Of a stretch of 64,000 nucleotides of DNA, positions 45,318-56,170 are shown piece after piece. Source of the stretch: Polytrichum commune (taxonomy: Eukaryota > Streptophyta > Polytrichopsida > Polytrichales > Polytrichaceae). A program made the translations under genes and the position numbers. Every line of letters starts with the position of its first letter. Position 1 is the stretch's first letter. The notes beneath the pieces are model-generated. The model worked only from the letters and a program-made list of their open reading frames with translations, did no database searches and was not told the origin of the DNA. The stretch spans positions 6,634,001 to 6,698,000 of the forward strand of contig OX485804.1 of assembly GCA_950295325.1 (NCBI GenBank), read 5' to 3'.

Positions 45318-46707
45318 TCAAACCCTGATGTGCCCTTGTGCCTTGAAGCACAGTACATAGTGCCTTCCTCACACTTCACTTCTCGACCACCGTTTGGCGT
45401 TTTGCACCCAAAATCTCACGAATCTTCAACTTGCTGGGCGACGACCAACAAAAGGGGAACAGTTCCCCAACATATGTTTCAAGTTGCCCCCCCCCCCCCC
45501 CCTCATTATAAAAGGAACAAAAGGTAAACAAAAAAGAAGAAGAGCGCAGTGGCCCCCCAACACAATAATAATAATAATAATAATAATAAGATGGCAAATA
45601 CCTACTGTACTCTGACCTAATAAGGAGCTCTCTCCACTTCGGAGCCCCCTTGTGTACACGGAAATACAAGTGGAATGGAGGCATTGGTGGCATTGGTGGG
45701 ACCCACCACCGGACCCACAAGTGGGGCCCTCTCCCCTAGATTCGATTCTTGCATCGTGGCCGTCCATCCGTGCCTCCAGGCCGACGATTTCCACGCCCCA
45801 AGTGGACCACCGCCAACGCCCACTCCTGCTGCCCCCCGCCCCGCCCCGCCCAGCCCTTCATTATCTTTCCCCACCCCCCGACCCCAGTTTTCATCCCCGG
45901 TCACTGCAGTAAAAAAAACACAGCATGTCCCAGTAACTTCATGCGCACTTACTTTACATGCTGGCAGGGGAGGAGCTCTGATCTCTGCAGTGTGTGTTAC
46001 TGGACCCAAGTTGCTTGGCAAGATTTTTCCCGCTTTTTACCTTCCTGATTACCTGTTACCCAGGTCACTTATTTACTGGGTGACCTATCCCAGCAAGTTG
46101 ATGATTCCTCCTTAGTGTGTATATCTCCTCTCAGACCAAGGCCCTGCCTGAGAACACAAACAATACACATCCACTGGGCTTTCTTTCTAGTGGCCCCAGG
46201 ATTCTAAAGTGAGAAAAGTTTAGTGTAGTACATACATGATAGCTCGGGCTCGTAACTGATCAAGTAGTCCCTGCTAACTTACCAAAGTAAAGGGAAGAGC
46301 ATCCACATATGTATCCAAGGAAGGCTAGGATTGAATATCGTGCTGTAAAGTGGGGGATTTTTCTTGCAATGTGCACATGGTATTTGAACACCGTTTATCG
46401 TCCATAATTTCACCAGCTTAGAGACATAATGAGAGAAGTCTCGACTTTTTTTTAAAAACACTAAGTTTCTCCGTCTCATTATAGAGTGCCCTAGTTTAAA
46501 CCAAGAAGAAAAAGCCACATCTGAAAACGACTCCTAACCATATATATATATATAAAAAACCAGATATTCTTTTTCCGTCGTCTAAAAATAGCACTACACT
46601 TCTAAATTGAATTTGCAGAGCCCATAACTAGTGACTAGAAAACTCCAACCATACAGATGGCATCTATACAAAACCACCCCCTCCACAACTCCCCTCTCCA
46701 ACAATAC
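45318..46707. other. intergenic sequence with GC-rich island and simple repeats
   Basis: A C-run lies at about 45487-45502, (AAT)n at about 45564-45590 and (TA)n at about 46540-46553. The GC-rich part (45640-45960) has overlapping frames of 114-146 codons on both strands, as GC-rich non-coding DNA does. None shows a domain, and no gene is called. Confidence 0.4.
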
Positions 46708-46722
46708 GTAAACTCCAAACCA

Positions 46723-46931
46723 ACCAACCTAGGTTGGTGGGGTGGGGGTTGTCCTTGGTTTGGGTGGTCCGGGGGTTGTCCTTGGGTGGGGTCGGTGTTT
46801 TCTTTTCTCTTTTACGTGGCGGTGTTCACGCGTCCGAGGGGCCCGCCTCCCCTCTGTGAGGGCGCGTGTTTTTCTTTTGTGGTATCCATTTTGGCGCTGG
46901 CCGTTTGGCCTTCTGTCTCAAAAAAAAAAAA
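46723..46931 (+). mobile_element. poly(A)-tailed retro-insertion with 15-bp target duplication
   Basis: The insert ends in TCTC followed by 12 A (46920-46931). GTAAACTCCAAACCA occurs directly on both sides (46708-46722 and 46932-46946). The 209-bp body is GT- and GC-rich, unlike the flanks. These are hallmarks of target-primed reverse transcription. The source could be a SINE, a 5'-truncated LINE 3' end or a host transcript; I do not recognise it. Confidence 0.85.
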
Positions 46932-46946
46932 GTAAACTCCAAACCA

Positions 46947-47339
46947 TCCCTTTAATATCATACTTTAGAGTACATCTTTGATTTGTGCTTGAGTTAAGCC
47001 TAGTGGACACCCCCAACACACGCAAAACACACAACTATCTCACCCAACTAAGCCGCGGTGGGCCCCGCACGCACACTTGTACAAGGGCAACGACACTTGT
47101 ACACCAGCTCCCGGAGTAAAAACGCCACCGCTTCTTACCCGACACGGTAAAAAGTAAAAACGAAACCACGAAAGGAGGCCAGCGAGGTCGAAAGTAACTT
47201 AGCGGCTGGGGTAAAAGCCAGTGGATGGAGCACGAAGGTCTGATGAGGCGGCCACGCAGGCAGGCCGACACACACACATACACACACACACACACACCGC
47301 AGGCGAAGCAAAGCCAAATCCAAAGCAAGGGCCGGCACT
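46947..47339. other. region upstream of the bZIP gene with (CA)n microsatellite
   Basis: An imperfect (CA)n lies at about 47268-47298. No TATA box can be singled out. The short open frames here, such as 47221-47466, are partly built by the CA repeat. Confidence 0.4.
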
Positions 47340-48265
47340 TGCACCTATTCTTCTCCGTCTTCGATTTCTTCTCACTCCTCTCCGCTCATCATCTTCTCTT
47401 TGTCACCCTCTTCGGGTGCTCTGTTGTTGCGGTGTTGTGTGGTGTTTGTGGGTGTGTCTGCTTTGAGTTAAGTTAGTTGTCAATCTGCCCACCGGAGCTT
47501 TGGAGTTCCTTCCTTTGGTTGTTGCTGCTGCTGCTGCTGTTGCTGTTGCTGTTGTTGTTGTAGTTGTTGCTTGTGTGTTCCGCCGCCTCTGGCCCACTCC
47601 TGGTTTCGAGGAGGTTTCGGAGGCCCGCTGACCACTTGGCGTCCCCCATTTTCCACTTGTTGGCGCTGTGGTGCATTTCGGGGAGGCAGAACGGGACTTG
47701 GGAGTTTGGGAGTTCGTGGAGGATCTGGGTGGGTTGCGTATGTGACCGCATTTTGAGTCGTAGTGTGGGTTGCGTAGTGTTGGCGGGGAGGTCCGGACGC
47801 GAGGCTCCTTACCCATTTTGGGCGGGGTTGGTTGCATTCAGGCCTTGGGGAGAGGTTTGGGAGTTTTGGGGTTGAAAGGAAAGGGGGGGAAGTGGGTCAA
47901 GAGGGGGTTCTGGCGGTTGGTGTGATCGGCGGCGAGTATTTGTGAGGAGGGCAGCAAATGAGTTGGGGTTTGAGTTGGTGATGCGAACGATTAATGATGG
48001 AGTTGAGGAGGTGACATGTGGTGCGGCGGCGAAATTTGTGTGGTGATTTGAGGTACGTGGGGTTTGTTTGTTTGGTTGACTGGGTTAGGTGGGGGGTTGT
48101 GGATTGTTGAGGATGATGAGATTGGCTCTTGTATGGATGATGAGTCGCTTCCTTCCGGGAGCTAGAGAGGGAGATGATTACGATGGTGAGGCTTGTGTGC
48201 GTGTCGTGGGTAAAGTAAAGGCGGGCTCAATCTCAATCCCCCTGTGAATCTTACACTGTGCAGCA
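47340..48265 (+). promoter_or_regulatory. putative promoter and 5' leader of the bZIP gene, with likely leader intron
   Basis: A CT-rich patch (about 47343-47411), common around plant transcription starts, is followed by a CTG/TTG repeat (about 47515-47570) and clustered G-tracts (47847-47907). A consensus donor GAG|GTACGT at 48050-48058 and an acceptor CTGTGCAG ending at 48263 could remove a 211-nt intron, leaving CA before the start codon at 48266. The unspliced or spliced leader would contain several upstream ATGs, one opening a 103-codon frame at 47564-47875. Exact start site and intron are inferred. Confidence 0.45.
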
Positions 48266-51200
48266 ATGGAGGTTGTCGGGGATATGAAAGAGGAGCCTGT
48301 GGTTGTGGGGCTGCAGAGAGAGATGTCAACCGCGAAGGCGGCGAAGAGGAGAGGGCCAGGGGATCTAGAGCGAACGCAAAGGAAGAGGGCCAGGAGTTTA
48401 GGTGAAACCATTTCCTCTACAAAAATGATGGACGTGGTGAAGGAAAGTGTCGCAGCAGGAGCAGCGGGTGGGAAAACAAGCGGTGGGAAACGGAAGAGGT
48501 CAAAGGTAGCAGTAGAGGCAGTAGAGATAGCACAGGTAGCAGAGGTAGCCGAGCCGGGGTATGATTCGGAGCATGTTATCAATGCAGCCCAAGCCCTGTT
48601 CGAGCTATTCGGGGGTGGATCTTCGGCGAGGGAGGAACGGCCGTCATCGACAACATCAAAACAAACCCAGGACGTGAAGTGGGCAGGAAAGAAGAGCAGA
48701 TCTAGCAGGAGCAGTAGGAAAATGGAAGACGAAAGCATCAACAACTCCAGCAAGTTGGTCTCGAGTTCGGGAGCGACCAGTGCAACTGTGACCGACAATC
48801 CCGAGGTTTCGGAGTCCTCCGGCTCCCAGAATCCCAACATAGGAGTCTCCCCGGCCGTCAATCCTGAGGAGGAGACTGTGAACAGAGCGGAAGAAGATTC
48901 TGAGACGGAAGGCAGGAGTGTCATTTTGAACCCATACGTGGGCTTGGAATTGGGTCTGGGATTGTCTCTGGGGCAGAGCAGAGAACACAAACTGTTGTCG
49001 CAGTCCAGCCTCGAATCTACATTTCCAAACTCGCGTGTTGAGAGTCCCAACTCTCCACTCCCTACTGCGGGGCCGGATGCTGTGTTAACACCGAAATTGG
49101 AGGAGGAGCTTTTGGCCCAGTTTGGGTTTCCAAGGGCAATAACAATACGACCCTTGAAGAATACTTCGAATGCCCGCAAGTCTAAGGTGAGTGTTGGTTG
49201 GTTTGGGCATGGTGGAAAATGCGGCTGTTTTCCAATGTCATTTTATGTTGTTTTGTATGGTAAGAAACTTTGATAAGAATCATAACTCACATTGTTGTTT
49301 CATTTATTCAGGCGGTGGAGGAGAAGGATAGGGTGGGCTCCTTGGACTTCAACGTTGTGAAGGTCACTGCCAAGCAAGCGCACCGACGAAAGCCAAGAGC
49401 TTCTTCCAACAAGTCCGAAGGGCATCATCATCAACATCAACATCAACTCCATTTGGAGGCGGCCGATGAAACTCTTCACCTGCAAACAGCCTCTTCGGCA
49501 TCTTTGGTCAAGGAATGCAGCGAGGAGAACAAGTGTCCGGAGAAGACTCCGGAGCTGGCTACCTTGAATCTCTTTGAACCGGTCAAACAAGAGGCTGTGA
49601 CAGTGAAGATTGAAACCGGGACACTTTGCAAGGCTGGATCCTCTACGCAAAGCAGACTTAGGTCCGCTTTGAGCGAGGTAACCTGAAGTGGCATCCACCA
49701 CCTGTTTGTGCACACCATTGTCTTATTCCGTGTTTGATGAGTTTTTCCTTTTTTTTTTGATGCAATAAGCAATGGTGAATTGTGTTCCTGATATGGAGTT
49801 GACTTACTTGGCAGGCTGAAAAAGAGGCCCGGAGGCTTCGACGCGTCCAAGCTAATCGCGAGTCTGCACGTCAAACAATCAGGAGGAAGCAGGTACTAAT
49901 TTTTCCTTTTGTGAAATGCAGACTGAGACATTCAATGTTGTGCTTCAGTTTTTATGTTGTAGAGATGTGTTGCACCCAACATGGGCATGTCTGACGAATA
50001 GAAGGAAATGCATGCATTTGAGTACATTGTCAAGTGCGTGTGTACATGTGGTTTTCATCTCTCGCAGTCAAAATCGCCAATGTATGAACTCCCTATCCCT
50101 CTCGAAACATTTGGTGGGCATGGTCCTTATGTGCTGGTTCATGTGGGACTCATCAGGTTTTGTGTGAGGAGTTGGCCAGTAAGGCAGCAGATCTTCAGAC
50201 AGAAAAGGATGATCTGACTCAGGTATATAACTGTTTTATGTCAAATTATTGAGCTTGTGATTGTTTTGTAAGTTTTCATGATGTTGAATGGTGTGATTGT
50301 GAGAAGATGATGAAGAGGAGGGCCTGTACAGTGTGAGTTCTGACTCTTGAAGGTCTTTATCTTCATGCAGAAGATGGAGGTAGTCTCTAGGGAGCTGAGA
50401 GACCAAATGGAGCTAAATATACATCTGAAAGAACAGGTGAGATTAGTGCCCATCATGTTTCTCAGTGTACTTACTGTCATGGTTCCCTTTTGCACCGGAG
50501 GAGGCCAAGTCAAACAGTGCATTTCTTTTTGTACAAGTCAGTTGCAGACACTTACAAGACATCCTGTTTTGGTCTGCAGTTGGTGTTGCAAGCTGGAAGT
50601 CAAGAGAAAGCACCAGCCCCTACCAGACCAGGTAGTATAGTAACACCTCCAGCAGCACCAAATGCATCTGGAGGACTTCCTATGCTTCCATACTGGTGGG
50701 CATTTGCGTTTGCACAATCTCTTGCAGCTACTCAATCATCGGCACCTCAAGGAGCTGAGGGAGCACTCTCAGCTCCCGAGATAAATTCGATGCTGGGGGC
50801 TACTCTAGCGGCATTCAACAATGGGAAAGGAATGGACCTGAGCTCATGGATGTCAATGATGGGGAGTTTGTCGAATGTAAACCCTTTTTCAGGAAAGATC
50901 CCTGCATCCGAGGAACATTCGACCTTGACCAACACTTCAGCAAGGCCATCAACCTCGTTAGAATCGCCCATGTTCTCACCACAGAAATCTGTTGATCTCA
51001 TGACTGGAGGATCTGTCAGACCCCATGTCTCAGGGAAAGCTTATCCTATGTCAAATTATCGAGAAGGATGCCCATCCTCAGGATCCATGGAGGGTATGAT
51101 GAAATCAGATTCATGTGTTGGTGGATCTAGAACACAAGGTTATGAGAATGCACAAGTGCTAAGCACAACAACTTTCTCCAAATTAGGTGACAAAGTCCAA

Positions 51201-51563
51201 GTGACAGGTATGACACCTGCTACAATGTCTGCAGGGCTCCACCCTCGATCGATTGCAGGCATGGTTGAATCAAACGCGGCACGAGCTAGTGCATCGAGCT
51301 CTTTGCCTCAGGTTATGACTTCCTGCCAACAGGCCCTCCCTGGGCAGATGGAGCACATGAGGAAGTCTGCAAATCTTGGTTTTTACCCATCCATTGGGAA
51401 TGGAGTACATGGGTTTCTTGGTCCAAGCCGTGGGAATTATCAGTCTGGCTCAGCAGCTTTGGCAACAGAAGCCAGGAGGCGTCGCCGAGAGCTGAAGCGG
51501 ACGAAGAGTTTGCAAAGTAAGCAGCAACAAGGGAAAAGGTTGGCTTCGACTCGAACATTGTAA
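48266..51563 (+). CDS. bZIP transcription factor with EAR-like motif (predicted 826 aa, six coding exons)
   Basis: Exons: 48266-49186, 49312-49677, 49815-49892, 50157-50222, 50371-50436 and 50580-51563. All introns are GT-AG and phase 0. The start has purine -3 and G +4 context. Nuclear DNA-binding regulator. Residues 27-43 and 75-80 are basic, NLS-like. Residues 227-235 are LELGLGLSL, an LxLxL repressor motif. The basic region is RRLRRVQANRESARQTIRRK (435-454); Ile451 occupies the position where most bZIPs have Arg (N-x7-R). Zipper residues are Leu461, Leu468 and Leu475, then Val482, Gln489 and Leu496. Residues 500-826 are Ser/Met/Ala-rich, with PYWWAFAFAQSLAATQ early and RRRRRELKRTKS near the C-terminus. 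The ANRESARQTIRR signature and EARRRRREL-type tail recall the plant AtbZIP62-like group; that placement is from memory and moderate. Exons 3-5 encode 26, 22 and 22 residues. No polyadenylation signal is certain. Confidence 0.9.
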
Positions 51564-52759
51564 ATATAGCTTGGTAGGGTTCTTCATGCCCTTGATGATT
51601 TTTTTTTAAAAATTGTTTTTTTCAAGTTCTACAGAGTTAGTTTAGACACTTAAGGCTAGGAGAGACCATATGAACGAGGTAGACTTCAAATACCCATTGA
51701 TATCATTGATTGAACACCCTCAATTCACTTTACAAAGATGCGGTGTACATTATGCACCGGGGTACTTGTTAGACCATCTCGGCAACTTCATTTCCAGTTG
51801 ATATCACACTCTGGATGTTGATGATACATTTGTTTACAGGTCATTGTAATGAATATTTTAAAGGCTGTGCGCCTGCCTTTGCACCTTCTATGAAAGGTTC
51901 AAACCAATTTTTGACTTGCCACTTTCTTACTGTTGCAGTTTGATTCTCACATTTTTAATTTGACCTCAGGTTTTCCCTGGTGTGGAACAATGTTTTACAG
52001 CTTGATCGAAGAAGGGGCTTTCTCAGATGTTGAGATACTTGTGCTTCATTGTTTGACGTAAGCATGTTATGCAATGAAGGAGCTGTGAATATGTGATGTA
52101 CAGATGGTGTGGATTGTGAGTAAATGAATCTAAATATAATCAAGTGTTGTCTCGTTTGAAAGTTTGTCTCACAAAGATGGTGGAAACAGTATAGCCGTAA
52201 CTGTGTCGTTATTCTGTCTTTCAAGAAGTGAAGCGTGTACACAGTAATTCCAAATTTTTGACTGATGTGCATCTTGGGTTCTTTCTCATGGGTCTAAAAG
52301 GCAACGCTGAAGCAATTTAAGTGAAATGAGTGTCTTGTGCTTATGTTCAGTGTCAACAAACGGCAATGCCTTAAGGATGTGTCAAATTGTATTGACTTAA
52401 CCAAGTATAAAGACTGCTAGTTACGGCTAGTGTGTCTGAACAGATGAAACATGCACTCTAGTATTGCAGTTATTGCCATGCTACCTACAAGTGTGAGTAT
52501 AGTGGTTCCTCAGACTTGCATTAGTTGACAGGAATGAGCATTTCAAAGCTTTTGTAGGTCTTGGAACATTGTGGCAATGTGGTTCTATTGTAGTTGGCTT
52601 TGGTCTTTGAGTTGAATCAAATTGGAATGGAATCAATGCGAGCTGTGTACATGACATCTGGATGTGTGCTATCAAATTGGTTGCAGTGAGGTTCCAGTTT
52701 CAGTTATCCCCCTCACAAAACCAAAAAAACTAATGACAGATACACCAATGAATGGAGGA
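51564..52759. other. 3' flank of the bZIP gene
   Basis: The proximal part probably holds the 3'UTR; AATGAA at 51848 is a weak polyadenylation candidate. No other gene is seen. The 105-codon minus frame at 51955-52272 is unsupported. Confidence 0.45.
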
Positions 52760-53035
52760 AACTGACCCCTAATTATGGATGAACCAGTTGAGTGAGAAAT
52801 AAGTGGCTGAAGTTCAAAACCTCAGGAAATGTACCAATTAATGTAGAGGAATCTCTGGAATATACTGAATCTCAAATTAATAAACAAAAACCGAAAGATA
52901 CTTCTCTCCGAAAAATAATGTCTATTTCACTCTAATTAATAAATAAATAAAGGCCGAAGGTCAAAATGTAACTGGTTAAACTTACACAGACTAGGATTTT
53001 GTGCCCAAAATCTCCCTGGACACTGATATACACTA
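52760..53035 (+). repeat. dispersed repeat family G, copy 5
   Basis: GAACCAGTTGAGTGAGAAAT, GTGGCTGAAGTTCAAAACCT, AAATGTAACTGGTTAAACTT and CCCAAAATCTCCCTGGACAC follow family G order. A block near 52862-52960 appears locally repeated (AATTAATAAA). Confidence 0.65.
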
Positions 53036-55536
53036 ACCACCCACAAAATATCTCGCATTTTCAATGCTGAATAATCAACAAGCCCCTCCTTATCATGACA
53101 TGATCGAAAAGAAAAGAAGAAGAAACATTGATGCGATTTATATCATTGTGGATGTGAGCCTGTTTTAGTATGTAATGTACATGGGTGAGTAGTGTGCCAT
53201 TATGTTGTTTAGTACCTTACATTCAGAAGGTGGGTTGCAATAATGAGGTTTCTAATTTCCTACCTACCTATGTGTCAATTTGAACCGTGTGGCGGGACAA
53301 ATCTCGCCAGTTTTGTGATGTCTCTTGCACAAAGGCTATAGCAACATCAATATAAGTCTGATTCAGTCGATGAAGGCAGCAAACAACTATTCTCTCCAAC
53401 AATTATATGGGCAATTTGAATCAAGGAGTATTAATTTGAATGGGCAATGTGAGATTTCCGATGGTCTTGCTCTTCCAATCCTCAGACGCACGATATCCGA
53501 CCAAATCGTGTAGCTGTGAATTAAGCCAACCCAAAAATCAATAATTATGTTTCCAGAGGGAGTCTTGCCACACAATTCGTTTGTCATGGAGAGGTGATGG
53601 GGGGCTTGTTTGTCATTTGATTTTCTTTTGTTTAGGAATAGTTGTGTGACGTATTTGATGACTGTTTGGGGGATATTCTTTTATTTATTTATTGGTTTGT
53701 GAGGGTGGGATATGGAACTCTTTGAGTCTTTCTATGAGTCTCATCTCTATGGCTCCTTTAACTCCCACAGTGATTATTATTAGGGGATTCATGTTTCATC
53801 TGGCCTTTCTAGTTGCTAGTAGTCTCCTTGAGTAGGTTGTGGTTTGTGTGCTTCTTTCAATTTGCTTCTCATGTTTATTTGTCATGTGAAAAGGTGAACT
53901 CAATCAATTATATTGTGAGGTTTGTGTTGGGGTATAGGGGTCTGTGGTTATCAATGGGGGTTCTTGTTATGCATGGGATAAAAATATATGTACACTAAGA
54001 TAGAGGAATAGTTAGGTAGATTATTTGAGCACACCTTTCGAAATGAGGCACTAAACTCTAAAATGCTACCCGACCCAATTGCTTATAATAAAGAAATAAA
54101 TAGAAACACAAGTGCTTCTTGGCACGTGCATAAAGTTGAACTTATTTGTCATCAAGGAATATTCATGTAGAGCTTGGGTGATTTCCTTGGTGGTGTAATG
54201 CCTACTTGTAGATAGGTGAGGTTTGCTCTTACTTAGGGTAATAGGTAGAACCGCCTACATTCTAGAACAAATGGACTCACATTCATGTTGGTGGAAATTG
54301 TACCAATATATATATATATATATATATATGAAAGAATTATATCTCTTCATATTTAGACGGCAAAGATGAACCTGAACTAGGTTAAAATGACTTTGTAGGG
54401 TATACACCAAGAACAAAGAAGGTGGATATGTTCTAGACAGTTGTTACATGTGAAATTAGTGATGCATGTAAGTTACATTAGAATGCTAGCAAGTATTAAA
54501 TCGTTACAAATACTAAGAATCATTTCAATGTCAACGTAGGTACATTTGACACCTAGCTTACATTGAAGAAAACTTAAATTACAAAGCTTGCTAAGGAGGG
54601 GGGGGGGGGGGGCTATGTGGTTAAGAATGGTCAAATGAGGTTTATGACTTTGAATTATATTAAACAAATAACATATGATGTGATTCATGTGATCTTAACA
54701 TCACAATTATTCTCATAATGCAATTGCTAATCCTATAAAAAAGAATGGATGATTTGTGTGCCCCAGGAGATCACAAGCTATATACAATTGTGAACCACTA
54801 CAGTCAAGGGTTCATTAAAGATGGGATATTTATTCTTGAATAATTGATCCTCTATTAGTAGGTAAAATGGTACTTTAAGGTATTATTCAAAACCACATAG
54901 GTAAATATAATTAATACCATGAAGTAATTTTATAGATTCTATTTTGCTTGTAAATTATCCTATTTATCATAAATATTGGAATTTTGACATAAATAAATGA
55001 TAAGATATAACAAAATGACAAAAATGCATTAATGGTGTATGCAAATAAAATTGAATGGTCCTTGGTTGTAGCACTATCTTAAAATTCTCAATGACCACCC
55101 CTAGCTTGCCATCGTTTAAATTCGACAATTTTTAGTCAATTGAGGTTATTTCTCATCCAATCCAAAACATTCATTTAACCTCAATTTTTTTTTTCATTTC
55201 TCAAAATATAATAGACCCTATTTTATTAGTAAAAATTAAAAACTACCTATATTATCCACCTATTCTATTTTCATTGTAACATCAAATGGGCCATTTCATC
55301 CAAGCTGCAATAATTCCAAAATTTGTATAAATTTGTACTCTTTTGAATTAGAAGTACCCTATATTTTTTTGACATGGTTTAATAAGATTTCGACAATGAC
55401 CTCCATGTGTCTGTGTGGTTTAGGATAGTGACCATAGTGCTAAAAGTGTCCGTGATAGGTGCTTCTACCTTATGTCTTTCAAATGGGTGCAAATAGAACA
55501 TAAGAACTACATAAGGTTGAGGCATCGATAATTGAT
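53036..55536. other. AT-rich intergenic sequence with simple repeats
   Basis: (TA)n lies at about 54307-54330 and a G-run of about 16 at 54597-54612. No gene or bounded element recognised in 2.5 kb. Confidence 0.45.
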
Positions 55537-55548
55537 ACAATAAGAGAG

Positions 55549-55870
55549 GAGGTTGTGGGTTCTATTCCCCATGCTGGCGTGGTGCTCACCACCTTAGTCC
55601 ACCCAACTATGGTGGGGGGTCCTTGGACCTTGTTGTATGGGTACCTCAAAGCCCTTTGGGGGGATACCATGTCCGGTTTCTTCAAGGCACTAGTGGCTAG
55701 CTAGGAACTAGTATAGTGTGTCACTATAGTGCCCATCCTCGAAAGGGGAGAGTAGTATTGCCCCAATGTCCCCTTGTCCAGTGGGCATCGGGTCATTGAC
55801 ATTACGAATGGACACTTTATTCACGCTGCCCCCTTGCTTAAAAGGGACCGGAGTTTCTATCTATCTATCT
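55549..55870 (+). mobile_element. SINE, 5'-truncated, with perfect 12-bp target duplication
   Basis: It starts just before GGGTTCTATTCCCC, a match to the RNA polymerase III B box, and ends in a (CTAT)n tail (TTTCTATCTATCTATCT). ACAATAAGAGAG flanks it exactly (55537-55548 and 55871-55882). No A box precedes the B box, so the copy is probably truncated at the 5' end. The body contains GGCTAGCTAGGAACTAGTAT and a conserved-looking GGGCATCGGGTCATTGACAT block. Mobilisation would depend on a LINE. Confidence 0.9.
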
Positions 55871-55904
55871 ACAATAAGAGAGTTTGATCTAGAGTAATGA
55901 CGGA

Positions 55905-56170
55905 GAATTATTTTTCTTGGCATAACCTTGTCATCCAAATTCTAATCCTTGGCTACGGCATTTTTCAAAACTCTTATGAAGGTAATTAATGTTGGCATTA
56001 CATGACCCTAGTGAGCGATTAAATGAACCTAGTCAATTATGAATGCCTCGACCTAAGGTAAACTCATTTGGAAGTAACATTGGAGGAAGGCCTTTGGAAG
56101 AGACAATTACATATACAAGAATTGTTTATTTACTGTGTTTGCTATAAGGATGAATATGCAAAGTTATAAG
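55905..56170 (-). repeat. dispersed repeat family I, copy 3 (inverted)
   Basis: CTTGGCTACGG, TTGGCATTACATGACCCTAG, GAACCTAGTCAATTATGAAT and GCCTCGACCTAAGGT are inverse family I blocks (compare 31580-31780). Confidence 0.55.

Noticed and set aside
45617-46115. Overlapping frames of 134 and 146 codons in a GC-rich island
   Set aside because: Open on both strands in several registers, Pro/Gly-rich, as expected where stop codons are rare. No domain, splice continuation or second copy supports them.
47403-47837. 144-codon minus frame rich in Thr/Ala/Gln opposite the leader
   Set aside because: Produced by the CTG/TTG repeat and GC-rich leader. No domain.
48178-49179. 333-codon open frame antisense to bZIP exon 1
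   Set aside because: It mirrors the coding exon, is Ser/Leu-rich as expected for the complement of this sequence, ends at the exon boundary region and has no recognisable domain. The sense strand has splice-consistent, domain-bearing exons.
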